Positions 34,092 to 42,362 of a stretch of 64,000 nt of DNA are shown piece by piece. The stretch's first letter is position 1. Each line of letters begins with the position of its first letter. The stretch covers positions 25,985 to 89,984 of the forward strand of contig JAEUUE010000123.1 in the NCBI GenBank assembly GCA_016787605.1, given 5' to 3'. The notes beneath the pieces are model-generated. The model did not search any database, was not told the origin of the DNA, and saw only the letters and a program-made list of their open reading frames with translations. Made by a program: the position numbers and the translations under genes. This DNA is from Cyclobacteriaceae bacterium. GTDB taxonomy: Bacteria > Bacteroidota > Bacteroidia > Cytophagales > Cyclobacteriaceae.

Positions 34092-35141
34092 TCAAGTAGA
34101 GATCTGATTTAAATTATACCGCATGATCGACCCATGGGGCCCGTCTTTCACGCGTTCGAGGTCGAAGACATCGCCATAGGGTCCGCGTCGGCGGGCCAGT
34201 ACGGCGCGGATGTCATCGTGATCTTCCTCGCTAAGGGCGAAATCAAACACCCCGAGATTCTCGTTCAAATGCACCGCCGTGCGGGCACCAATGATGGCGG
34301 CACCTACCTGCGGCTGCTCGAGGATATAGCGGCTGGCCACATTAGCCACACTGGTACGGTGCTTGTCGGCGATTGACTTGATCGTACGCAGCAATTCCTG
34401 GAACAGCATCCAGGATCCGAACTCGTCAATCATGAGCCGGTACTTCACTTGTGATCGGTTCTCAAACGGTGGCAGCGGCTCGGCCTCGCCCATCCAGGGC
34501 TCACTGAGAAAACCTCCGGCTACCGTACCATAACAAAGGAGATGAATACCGTGGTCACGGCAGAGATCCAGCAATCCCTTCTCCGGCCGGTTGTCGATCA
34601 GGGAATATTGCACCTGAAGCGTTGACAACTTCACTCCCGCATCGATGATCTGCCGAGTGGCCTCGGTATTGAAGTTCGTGCCGGAAATCAGCCGGATCTT
34701 CCCGGCCTGCTGCAGCTCTTTCAGCCACTGGGCCGCTTCTACCCACCCGGGAACGTCATAGGTCCACCAGCTGAACTGCACCATGTCGAGTCGCTCTACG
34801 CCCAGCCGTTGAAGCGACCGGTCGACGACCCGCTCGGCGTATCGTTTGGTGAGCGTGGGCAGCGCATCGTAGTCAGGAACGAACTTGGTCAGCACCTGGA
34901 TGTCGTCATAGGTGCCGCGGCGCTTTTTGCGCTCGGCCAGGAATCTTCCGATCAACTCCTCCACGCCGGTGTAGATGTCGGCGCAGTCGAAGGTGGTCAC
35001 GCCGGCGTCGGCGAAGGCCATCATGTCTTCCACCGGGTCGGCGCCGACGGCCTGGCTGTGGCCGGCCGACAACTGCCATCCGCCCTTGATGATCCGGGAG
35101 ATGGAAAAGCCGGGTTCGAGTTCAATGCGTTCTGCACTCAT
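34092..35141 (-). CDS. Aldo/keto reductase
   Basis: 349 aa. An AKR barrel with the catalytic set: D-x4-Y (FDCADIYTGVEELIG, Asp and Tyr), K from VLTKFVPDY, and a C-terminal nucleotide-binding strand (VAAAIIGARTAVHLNENLG region). It most resembles the plant/bacterial pyridoxal- or galactose-dehydrogenase-like AKRs. Substrate unknown. It overlaps the TIGR04076 gene by ATGA, so the two are translated together. Confidence 0.88.
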   Translation of the reverse strand: MSAERIELEPGFSISRIIKGGWQLSAGHSQAVGADPVEDMMAFADAGVTTFDCADIYTGVEELIGRFLAERKKRRGTYDDIQVLTKFVPDYDALPTLTKRYAERVVDRSLQRLGVERLDMVQFSWWTYDVPGWVEAAQWLKELQQAGKIRLISGTNFNTEATRQIIDAGVKLSTLQVQYSLIDNRPEKGLLDLCRDHGIHLLCYGTVAGGFLSEPWMGEAEPLPPFENRSQVKYRLMIDEFGSWMLFQELLRTIKSIADKHRTSVANVASRYILEQPQVGAAIIGARTAVHLNENLGVFDFALSEEDHDDIRAVLARRRGPYGDVFDLERVKDGPHGSIMRYNLNQIST

Positions 35142-35491
35142 GACGGCTCCTTCCAGTCGTTTTGGTCGGGCAGCGGCACCACGGTGGTTTCCGAGCGTTC
35201 CACCGTGCGGCGGCCGATGCGGCTGATGCGGAATTTCGCTCCGCAGTGGGGATCCGGGCAGGCGATGATGTGGTCGGTGGCCATCCAGTCGAATTCGTTC
35301 AGCGGCCGTTGCTTGGCTGGCAGTAGTGGAAGCAACGCAGCAAGGGCATAAAGGGAAAACGGTTTGTCGGTTTTGAAGTGGAGATTCTCGCCGTGCACTT
35401 CAAACGACTCCCCTACCTGGTGGCTGCAGACGAAGGGTTTGTCGCCCTGGATAGTCTCTACTCGGAGGTCGTAAAGATGAAATTGAGGCAT
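35138..35491 (-). CDS. TIGR04076-like small protein
   Basis: 117 aa from ATG 35489-35491; a TTG three codons earlier is in frame but falls inside the repeat. Features: RVETIQGDKPFVCSHQVGESFEV, FSLYALAALLPLLPAKQRPL and DHIIACPDPHCGAKFRISRI, fitting the Cys-containing TIGR04076 family of unknown function. In this and other genomes it is coupled to an aldo/keto reductase, suggesting a joint redox role (inference). Confidence 0.7.
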   Translation of the reverse strand: MPQFHLYDLRVETIQGDKPFVCSHQVGESFEVHGENLHFKTDKPFSLYALAALLPLLPAKQRPLNEFDWMATDHIIACPDPHCGAKFRISRIGRRTVERSETTVVPLPDQNDWKEPS

Positions 35492-35494
35492 AGA

Positions 35495-35583
35495 CTTCAA
35501 CAGTTCAATAGTTCAACAGTTCAATAGTTCAAAAGTTTAACGGCCCACGTCCAACCGTTGTACTGTTCAACCATTGAACCGTG
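35495..35583. repeat. Octamer array TTCAACAG/TTCAATAG with inverted partner
   Basis: Units TTCAACAG, TTCAATAG, TTCAACAG, TTCAATAG, TTCAAAAG are followed after a short spacer by GTACTGTTCAACCATTGAAC, which pairs back with the same unit. Same 8-bp period and layout as 32364-32507 but a different unit sequence. Confidence 0.75.
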
Positions 35584-35657
35584 GAACACCCCAGATGGAG
35601 GCAGAACAAAAAAGAGAGGTCGATCCGGCCTCTCTTTCTGTGTGTTTTCGGGGGACG

Positions 35658-36359
35658 TCAAAGTTTACGGGAGCCGGTCCAGGTGCCGGTGTCACCACTG
35701 CTCTCCCAGGTGCCCGAGCAGGCGCTGGCCTCTCCGGTAAACGTACCGACAGCCGTCACGCTGCTCCCTGAACCCGTAATGGCAATATTGCTTCCGGTGA
35801 TAACCCCTTCAAAGTACCCGCTGCTGCTGCCGGTGTAAACCCCTTGCAACTGATTGGCAATCGTAAAGAAATTCCATTTCCCCGATGCGGCACCGGCGTA
35901 GGTGCCTTCATAGACGCGTACCTGGGCTGTCGAAAGCTCCTTCATGATCACTCCCTCAAAGTCTACGGTTCCCGCCAGGTTCAACCCAAAGGCGAAACTG
36001 GAACCATCCGCATCAGCCATGAAGAGCAGCTGCCAGTCGGTGGAGGTAAACGTAGCCCCGGTTATCGCATCGCCGGAAACCCAACTGCTGAGATCGGTGG
36101 TGGTAAGCGTACGGGTGGTGCCGTTGTAGGTGACCACCGCCTCCGTCTTCCCATCCTGCAGCACAATCTTGACAGTACCCGAAGAACTGGAATTGGCGAA
36201 CGTTCCTTTGTAGATGCCTCCGCTCTTGGTGTTATGCTCCGCCTTGGCCTCGGGCGCCGTGGGGAGGGTCGGCCCTGCAGGAGCAGGATCATCTTTTTTA
36301 CAGGACACCGGGCCCAGCATGACGATGCCGGCCAGGATGAGGTAGATTAATCTTTTCAT
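35658..36359 (-). CDS. Lipoprotein, paralogue of 39239-39925
   Basis: 233 aa. Lipobox GPVSC (Cys20) then KKDDPAPAG. The mature protein carries SGGIYKGTF, an RTLTTTDLSSWVSGD core, VRVYEGTYAGAASGKWNFFT, and GTWESSGDTGTWTGSRKL at the end. The lipoprotein at 39239-39925 has the same blocks in the same order. Beta-rich, Ser/Gly/Thr-rich; function unknown. The start is set by the signal peptide. Confidence 0.7.
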   Translation of the reverse strand: MKRLIYLILAGIVMLGPVSCKKDDPAPAGPTLPTAPEAKAEHNTKSGGIYKGTFANSSSSGTVKIVLQDGKTEAVVTYNGTTRTLTTTDLSSWVSGDAITGATFTSTDWQLLFMADADGSSFAFGLNLAGTVDFEGVIMKELSTAQVRVYEGTYAGAASGKWNFFTIANQLQGVYTGSSSGYFEGVITGSNIAITGSGSSVTAVGTFTGEASACSGTWESSGDTGTWTGSRKL

Positions 36360-36556
36360 GGTTGATTTTGGTATGGTTTGGTTTGTTTGTGAAGACAGGG
36401 GGAGTGATCGGTTTATAGCAGGCAGGCCAGTTAGTCGATCCGTTATCCTATAAAGTTAAAATAAATTCCGGATGCGTAAAGGAGGTAAGCGGGTAACCTA
36501 CCCACAACCCACGACGTTTAAACCAGTTCCACTGGAAAATACTCCATATTTATAGC

Positions 36557-38521
36557 ATGAATCCGTCCTGGAAGGTATTCGCAGCGACATTTCTCATGTG
36601 GGGCGTTGCTGCTTCTGCGCAGCCTGACATGCCTGCCGACCCCCGGATGCAGTTCGACGCCAGCAACTATGACTTCGATTCCCGGGGTGCCCTGAGGGTT
36701 GACCAGGGATGGGGATTCTATTGGAAAGAACTTTACACGCCGATTACACTCCGGCGTGCGGCACCACCCACGCTATTTCCCCCGGGCCCGAACTGGAGTT
36801 CCGAGGAAGGCGTGGAACCACTCGGTTATGGCACCTACCGCATCCGGCTGCTGTTGCCCCACAACCATCACGGGCTGTCCCTCTACTTTCCGACCATCAA
36901 TGCGTCGAGCCGCATCTGGTTGAACGGCAAGTGGGCTGCGTCATCAGGGGTGGTCTCCGACGACCCGGAAAAATACCGCCCGGAATTAACCACTTTGCTG
37001 GTGCCGCTGCCTGACAAGGAAGAGACCGTTGACGTAGTCATCCAGGTGGCCAACTTCAATCACCCCAACGGGGGCTTCTCCAACTATCCGCGCATTGACC
37101 GCACGCCCGACGTTGTGGAAGGTCTTGCGCGCTCCAACGGCGTTCAGAACTTCTTTGCGGGCTGCCTCATCGCCATGGCGCTCTACCAGCTCATTCTCTT
37201 CTTCCTGTACCGCAAGGGAAGGCCGTTCCTGTGGCTTGCGTTGATTTGTCTTGGTGTGGCCGCACGGGCACTCGTCATCCACGGCGGCTCGCTGCTCCTC
37301 CCCAATCTCTTTCCCGACGTGTCGTGGGATATCTGGAAGAAGCTCGAATTTGGTTCCGTGTACGCCATCGTCGCGTTCTTCCCGCTCTATGTATACGACT
37401 TGTTCCCCAAGTATGCCAACCGCAAGCCCGTAATTGTGTTTGTCGTCCTGGGCATTCTGGCCACGAGCCTCGTGATCATCACCACCCAGGTTACATTCGG
37501 CGTAGTCCTTGAACTCGTGCACCTGTCTTACCTCCTCACCTTCGTCTATGCCTTTCATACCATCGCCCGGGCCTGGAAAGGCGGTGAGTGGGACGCGAAG
37601 ATTATCCTGCTCGGCATCGCGGTGAGCTTTCCCTTCATCCTGCTGGAGATCATGAAGAACTCGGCGCTGATCGCTCTCAACATCCCGAGCATGTACTATG
37701 TTGAGCTCGGCGTGTTGGTCTTCCTGCTCTTCCAGGTCTACCTGCTGGCCAATCACCAGGCCCTGTCGCACAAGGCCCTGGAGATCATGAACGTCAACCT
37801 GGAAGGCATCGTGCACGAACGCACCCGGGAGCTGCGCACCGCCAACGATGTGCGCGACCGCCTCCTGTCGGTCCTTTCCCACGACGTGCGGAGCCCGCTG
37901 AATACGCTGCAGGGCATGCTGGACCTGTACAACCAGGGGCATATCAAACCGGAGGAGTTCTCCCAATTCTCTCGCCAGATCCAGGGACAGCTCGGCAGCA
38001 CCAACCTGCTCGTTGAAAACATCCTGGTCTGGACCGCCTCGCAGCTGAAAGGCCACCAGACCAAGCGCGAGGATTTCGATCTCAAGGAAATCGTCGATCA
38101 CAACCTGGAACTCTTCCGTACGGCGGCTACCTCGAAAAACATCGCGCTGGTCTCCGGCATCCGCGAAGCCACGCCGATCCGTTGGGATAAGAATATTTTA
38201 CACCTGGCCCTCCGCAACCTGATCGTCAATGCCATCAAATTCTCCCACGAAGGAGGAACGGTCACCATCACGATGGAAGGCACCCCCGGGGAATTCCGCC
38301 TGCACGTCGCCGACACCGGGATCGGCATGGATCGCGCCACGCTGGACTCCATTCTCGCCTCCGGCCAGGCGGCCAGCCGGGAAGGAACGCAGCATGAACG
38401 CGGCGCCGGTATTGGACTGTCACTCGTTCAGGAATACCTTCTCAACGCTGGGGGAAAAATGATGGCTGAAAGTGAAGAAGGCAAAGGAAGCCGCTTCACG
38501 ATCGTCATCCCGAAGAATTAA
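36557..38521 (+). CDS. 7TM-DISM sensor histidine kinase
   Basis: 654 aa. Signal peptide (ends near ASAQ), then a jelly-roll extracellular sensor (7TMR-DISMED2-like, about 40-200), seven membrane segments (about 205-415), a short coiled coil, HisKA with H442 in LSVLSHDVRSPLN, and a HATPase domain with NLIVNAIKFSHEG, DTGIGM and GAGIGLSLVQEY. Ligands of DISMED2 sensors are thought to be carbohydrates or small molecules. The receiver protein at 38768-39190, on the opposite strand and convergent, is a possible partner. Confidence 0.9.
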   Translation: MNPSWKVFAATFLMWGVAASAQPDMPADPRMQFDASNYDFDSRGALRVDQGWGFYWKELYTPITLRRAAPPTLFPPGPNWSSEEGVEPLGYGTYRIRLLLPHNHHGLSLYFPTINASSRIWLNGKWAASSGVVSDDPEKYRPELTTLLVPLPDKEETVDVVIQVANFNHPNGGFSNYPRIDRTPDVVEGLARSNGVQNFFAGCLIAMALYQLILFFLYRKGRPFLWLALICLGVAARALVIHGGSLLLPNLFPDVSWDIWKKLEFGSVYAIVAFFPLYVYDLFPKYANRKPVIVFVVLGILATSLVIITTQVTFGVVLELVHLSYLLTFVYAFHTIARAWKGGEWDAKIILLGIAVSFPFILLEIMKNSALIALNIPSMYYVELGVLVFLLFQVYLLANHQALSHKALEIMNVNLEGIVHERTRELRTANDVRDRLLSVLSHDVRSPLNTLQGMLDLYNQGHIKPEEFSQFSRQIQGQLGSTNLLVENILVWTASQLKGHQTKREDFDLKEIVDHNLELFRTAATSKNIALVSGIREATPIRWDKNILHLALRNLIVNAIKFSHEGGTVTITMEGTPGEFRLHVADTGIGMDRATLDSILASGQAASREGTQHERGAGIGLSLVQEYLLNAGGKMMAESEEGKGSRFTIVIPKN

Positions 38522-38584
38522 TTTGCCTGTCCGAATAAACTACACTTGATTAGTTGGGAGCCGTTTGGTGCTTCGGCAAGACAT

Positions 38585-38690
38585 CCTCGGACGTAACCAA
38601 AAAAATGTAAAATGTAAAATTCAGAACTCTTTATACCCACGGTGGTACTTCTACATTTTACATTGGCTATTTTACATTTTGCGGTTCAGC
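38585..38690. repeat. AATGTAAA-type inverted repeat
   Basis: AAATGTAAAATGTAAAAT near 38605 pairs with ATTTTACATT and CTATTTTACATTTT near 38653-38681 around a 35-50 nt loop. It lies between convergent genes and could end transcription from both. The rest of 38522-38767 shows no gene. Confidence 0.6.
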
Positions 38691-38767
38691 GCTCCATGGC
38701 ATCAGGACCACTGGCCGACATAGCAGTATTCCAAATGCTGTAATTCTGGATTCCGCCGGCTTCTCTC

Positions 38768-39190
38768 CTACCGCCCAAACAGTTTGCTGAAGAACCCCCG
38801 CTTACTCTCCTTCTCCTTGATATTGTCCAACGCCGTCCGAAGTCGTACGAGGGACGCCGAGTCCTTGATGATGTACATCTCCGCCCCGAGATCCATCACC
38901 TGCATGCGCACCTTCTCATCGTCGAGCGTGGTATGGTAAATGACGGGGAGGTTTTTGTAGCGACGGCGAATGTCGGCAATATAGTCGAGGCCCGTCTTGG
39001 TCTGCCCCTCGAAGAAATGATCGAGCACAACGGCGTAGGGTTTTTCCTCCAGGCTGTTCATAAGCGCCTGGGGTGTAGGAAAGATCTTTACCTCGAAGTC
39101 GCCGAGTGTTTGTTCAAAATGTACCTGCAGCTGTTTCTGCTGCACCGGGTTGTCTTCCACGACGAAGACCAGTTTCTTTTCATTTCCCAT
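38768..39190 (-). CDS. Single-domain response regulator (receiver)
   Basis: 140 aa, CheY-like. Acidic pocket E12-D13 (VVEDN), phosphoacceptor D57 (VVLDHFFEG), conserved Thr in IYHTTLDDEK and Lys in YIIKDS. No output domain; a short basic C-terminal tail (KESKRGFFSKLFGR). Convergent with the 7TM-DISM kinase gene, of which it may be the partner. Confidence 0.88.
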   Translation of the reverse strand: MGNEKKLVFVVEDNPVQQKQLQVHFEQTLGDFEVKIFPTPQALMNSLEEKPYAVVLDHFFEGQTKTGLDYIADIRRRYKNLPVIYHTTLDDEKVRMQVMDLGAEMYIIKDSASLVRLRTALDNIKEKESKRGFFSKLFGR

Positions 39191-39238
39191 GCTCTGAAGT
39201 TACCACAGGCGCGGGCAAATGGAAAGGAAAAACTGAAT

Positions 39239-39925
39239 TTACATGACCCGCTTGCCGGTCCAGGTGCCTGAGTCGGCGCTGCCGCTCAGCGACCAGGTGC
39301 CCGACACGTTGTCGCCGGAGAACGTTCCCGTGCCTTCCACCACGTCGAGGGTGAGCGAGTTTTCGTTGACGAAGCCGTAGAACGTCAGGCTGGAATTGCC
39401 ATCCTGTGACCGGCTCACGCCGGTGAGCGCCGGTCCCTGGGTGAGGAAATTCCAGGTTCCCGACGACGTGCCCGTGTAGGAACCTTCGTAGAGGCGGACC
39501 TGGCCGTTGGAATACTCCTTTAATAAGGCCACCCTGGGGTCGGTGTGCCCGGGGATGCTGAACGAGATGCTGGGCGTGTTTCCTGCGGCCCCCACGCTGA
39601 ACGTGGCCTGCCAGTCGCCCGAGGCAAAGACCACATTCTTGATCGGTTCGCCCGACACCCAGGAAGCGAGCCCGGTGGTCGTCAGTGTCCGCGATTCGCC
39701 ATCCATGGTTACTTTGATGTGGGTGAGGCCGCTTTGGAGGACCACGGCGAAATAACCGCTTGACCCGGCGATGACTCCTTTATAGATGCCCCCGCTTTTA
39801 GCGTCTTCAGAGGCCTTGGCGTCGGGGCTGCCGGAAAAGGAACTGGCCGGGCTGGTCGAATCACTGCTGCAAGACGCCCAAAGGGTCAGGCTAAGAATCG
39901 CCAAAACAAGGTAGGAAGCGCGCAT
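39239..39925 (-). CDS. Lipoprotein, paralogue of 35658-36359
   Basis: 228 aa from ATG 39923-39925, chosen because the signal peptide MRASYLVLAILSLTLWASC begins there. Lipobox WASC then SSDSTSP. Shares with the 35658-36359 protein the blocks AKSGGIYKG, SRTLTTTGLASWVSGEP, VRLYEGSYTGTSSGTWNF and the closing GSADSGTWTGKRVM. Function unknown. Confidence 0.7.
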   Translation of the reverse strand: MRASYLVLAILSLTLWASCSSDSTSPASSFSGSPDAKASEDAKSGGIYKGVIAGSSGYFAVVLQSGLTHIKVTMDGESRTLTTTGLASWVSGEPIKNVVFASGDWQATFSVGAAGNTPSISFSIPGHTDPRVALLKEYSNGQVRLYEGSYTGTSSGTWNFLTQGPALTGVSRSQDGNSSLTFYGFVNENSLTLDVVEGTGTFSGDNVSGTWSLSGSADSGTWTGKRVM

Positions 39926-40021
39926 AAATGAAAAGCCGTTGGAATGAAATCCAAAGTTCGAAAAAAGGAGCAAAATCGCCCCTCCGATGGTACCTTTATT
40001 CCGTCAAATCACCCATGAACA

Positions 40022-40408
40022 ATGAAAACCCGGATACTTCTCATCGCATTCTTTGCCGTGGCCAGCGCATGCAGCCAGGGCCAAAATAAAAACGCCCTCG
40101 CCCCGAAAGCCTTTGACGACAAATTGAAAGCCACCGCCGACGCCACCCTCGTCGACGTGCGCACACCGGAAGAATTCGCCGAAGGACATCTCGCCGGCGC
40201 CAAGAACTTCGACTGGAACGGCGGACACTTCGAACACCAGGTGATGGGTCTCGACAAAACAAAGCCTGTCTTCGTGTATTGCCTGAAAGGCAGCCGCAGC
40301 GCTTCCGCCGCGGAAAAACTGCGGAGCCTGGGCTTCAAGCAGGTTTATGAGCTGGAAGGCGGTACCTCGGCCTGGACTGCCGCCAATATGCCGCTCACCA
40401 AAGAATAA
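40022..40408 (+). CDS. Lipoprotein rhodanese-like protein
   Basis: 128 aa. Lipobox ASAC (Cys17) places it in the periplasm or envelope. A rhodanese domain follows: TLVDVRTPEEFAEGHLAGA, then the active-site loop YCLKGSRSASAA with Cys87, and LEGGTSAW at the end. It may transfer sulfane sulfur or act in thiol chemistry; the acceptor is unknown. Confidence 0.88.
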   Translation: MKTRILLIAFFAVASACSQGQNKNALAPKAFDDKLKATADATLVDVRTPEEFAEGHLAGAKNFDWNGGHFEHQVMGLDKTKPVFVYCLKGSRSASAAEKLRSLGFKQVYELEGGTSAWTAANMPLTKE

Positions 40409-40455
40409 ACATATCCAATGCAACCCTGGCACGCCAATATGCATCTTGTCTACTG

Positions 40456-42276
40456 ATGCGGCTGGCGTGCCTACTTATCTTGTTTCTCCTGGGCGAATCC
40501 GCCCGGGCACAACCGATCATTGAGGGCAAGGTGACCGATGCGGAAACCGGCATCCCCGTCGTCGGCGCACACATTATCGGGTTAGGCAAGCAGCAGTCCG
40601 GAACTTCCGCCAACCAGGAAGGGGCTTTTGTGCTGCACGGGGAGGGCCTGGACTCTATCCGTATCTCCTGCATCGGGTACCGGACACTGGTCATCAGGGA
40701 ACTCAGGCCCGGCACTTTACAAGAAGTCCGCCTGCAACCGCACGTGATTTCCCTCGATGCCCTCACCGTAAAGCCTCCTTCCCCGCATCAGCTTATTCGC
40801 AACGCCGTAGGCGCGCTGTCGCGGAACTACACCTCACCGCCCCTGCAACTAAGAGGGTTCTACCGGGAAATAATCCGCAAAGAGAAAACCTATTACTCCG
40901 TGGCCGAAGCCGTCTTTGAAAGCCAGGTTCCCCGCCGCGGCGATGATGAAGCACTTCTCAAGCTCGTGCAGGGCCGGCGGAGCGAATCGGTAACGGCCAC
41001 GCGCATCTTTGAAGACTACCACCCGGGCGGAGGGCCCAACTACCTGGTCAACCACCTGCTGGAAGCCCAGGTGCCGGAATTCCTTCTCGACGAGGAATTC
41101 GACGACTACGTCTACGCCATCGATTCAATCACTTCGTATGAAGGCAACGATGTCTACGTCATCACCTTCGACCAGCGCGACGGGCTGAAGAAGAATCTCT
41201 GGAAAGGAAAGATCGGCATTGACGCCGAGTCCATGGCCATCGTCGACCTAACCTATGCGCTGAGCGAGAAAGGCGCCGCCTACCGAAAGCACCTTTCCAC
41301 CTCCGACAAGGTCATGGCCAACCTGCTGGGGATTGACTATACGGTACTGGACCGCCGCCATCATTACAGCTACCGTCGCGAAAACGGCCGCTGGCGTCTG
41401 CATGAAGCCTCCCTGCAGATGGACATCCACTTCAAACAGCCGCGGAAAAATATCGATGAAACGTTCACCCTCCAGGCACAACTGCTTTCGCTGGGACAAA
41501 AGGCCGGTTCGCTGGTGCCCTTCGACAAGGAAGAGGTCTGGCGCAAAAACAAGCTCGTCAAGAACCTGCCCGGCGAGTTCGATGAACAATTCTGGGGCAG
41601 CGACAATATCCTTCGTCCCGAGTCGTCGCTGACGGCTGCCGTGGCCCGTATGGACATACTCCGTAACTCCACGCTTCCGACCGGAATACCCGAAGGCTGG
41701 AACTTGTTTCACAGCCAGGAGGCCAAAGCCTATCAGCAGGGAAGTGCACTTCTCCTGAAGCCCTATGTCATTTCACGCTGGAAGGATGACGAGCAAGGGC
41801 CCTTCCTTTGGAAGACGGTGACGGGCGACTTTGAATGGACGGCCCGTCTCCGCGTTACCAAATCGCAGGACACCACGGCCGCCCCGGATGCAGGCTTTCA
41901 GGTGGGAGGATTGATGATCCGCAACGGGAATGAAGGCTCCGGGAACCACATCCTGTTTGCCCTTGGCTGCATGGGCAACCCGCAACTGAAACTGGTGAGC
42001 CAGCAAACAATGGCCGGCAAATCAAGCACCCGCGTGACGAAGGTCGACTTCAACACCTGCCTGATGCGCCTGCGCCGTAAGGGCTCGTCTGTAGAACTTC
42101 ACTATGAAATCAACGGGCAGTGGATCGAGATGGCACGGTTTGATCAGGCTAACCTTCCGGCTACCGTTCAGGTAGGTATTGCCGGCTACGCCTACGTTCC
42201 CGGCAACGGACCCAAGCGCCAGCCCAACCTTCTCATTAAGGCAGACGAACCCCGCCTCGAACTCCATAAACCTTAG
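40456..42276 (+). CDS. Carboxypeptidase-regulatory-like domain protein with C-terminal DUF1349-like region
   Basis: 606 aa. Signal peptide MRLACLLILFLLGESARAQ. CarboxypepD_reg-like domain at about 20-95 (IEGKVTDAETGIPVVGAHII, GTSANQEGAFVL, SIRISCIGYRTLVI), the N-terminal module known from SusC/TonB receptors but here without a receptor barrel. A middle domain of about 110-390 (LRGFYREIIRKEKTYYSVAEAV; YVITFDQRDGLKKNLWKGKI) fits the DUF5686-type companion region. Residues about 400-600 look like a concanavalin-like (DUF1349) domain (FEWTARLRVTKSQD, AGFQVGGLMIRNG). Surface or periplasmic; function unknown. Confidence 0.68.
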   Translation: MRLACLLILFLLGESARAQPIIEGKVTDAETGIPVVGAHIIGLGKQQSGTSANQEGAFVLHGEGLDSIRISCIGYRTLVIRELRPGTLQEVRLQPHVISLDALTVKPPSPHQLIRNAVGALSRNYTSPPLQLRGFYREIIRKEKTYYSVAEAVFESQVPRRGDDEALLKLVQGRRSESVTATRIFEDYHPGGGPNYLVNHLLEAQVPEFLLDEEFDDYVYAIDSITSYEGNDVYVITFDQRDGLKKNLWKGKIGIDAESMAIVDLTYALSEKGAAYRKHLSTSDKVMANLLGIDYTVLDRRHHYSYRRENGRWRLHEASLQMDIHFKQPRKNIDETFTLQAQLLSLGQKAGSLVPFDKEEVWRKNKLVKNLPGEFDEQFWGSDNILRPESSLTAAVARMDILRNSTLPTGIPEGWNLFHSQEAKAYQQGSALLLKPYVISRWKDDEQGPFLWKTVTGDFEWTARLRVTKSQDTTAAPDAGFQVGGLMIRNGNEGSGNHILFALGCMGNPQLKLVSQQTMAGKSSTRVTKVDFNTCLMRLRRKGSSVELHYEINGQWIEMARFDQANLPATVQVGIAGYAYVPGNGPKRQPNLLIKADEPRLELHKP

Positions 42277-42362
42277 CCCCTGAATTCAATCCAGCCTCTT
42301 AACTGCTAGATTCTAGCTTCTGAATTCCGTATTCTGCTATCTTACCGGGGCAATCGCCCTCC

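Noticed and set aside
36986-38101. 371-codon minus-strand frame opposite the histidine kinase gene
   Set aside because: Antisense shadow of a kinase whose motifs are intact; product has no domain.
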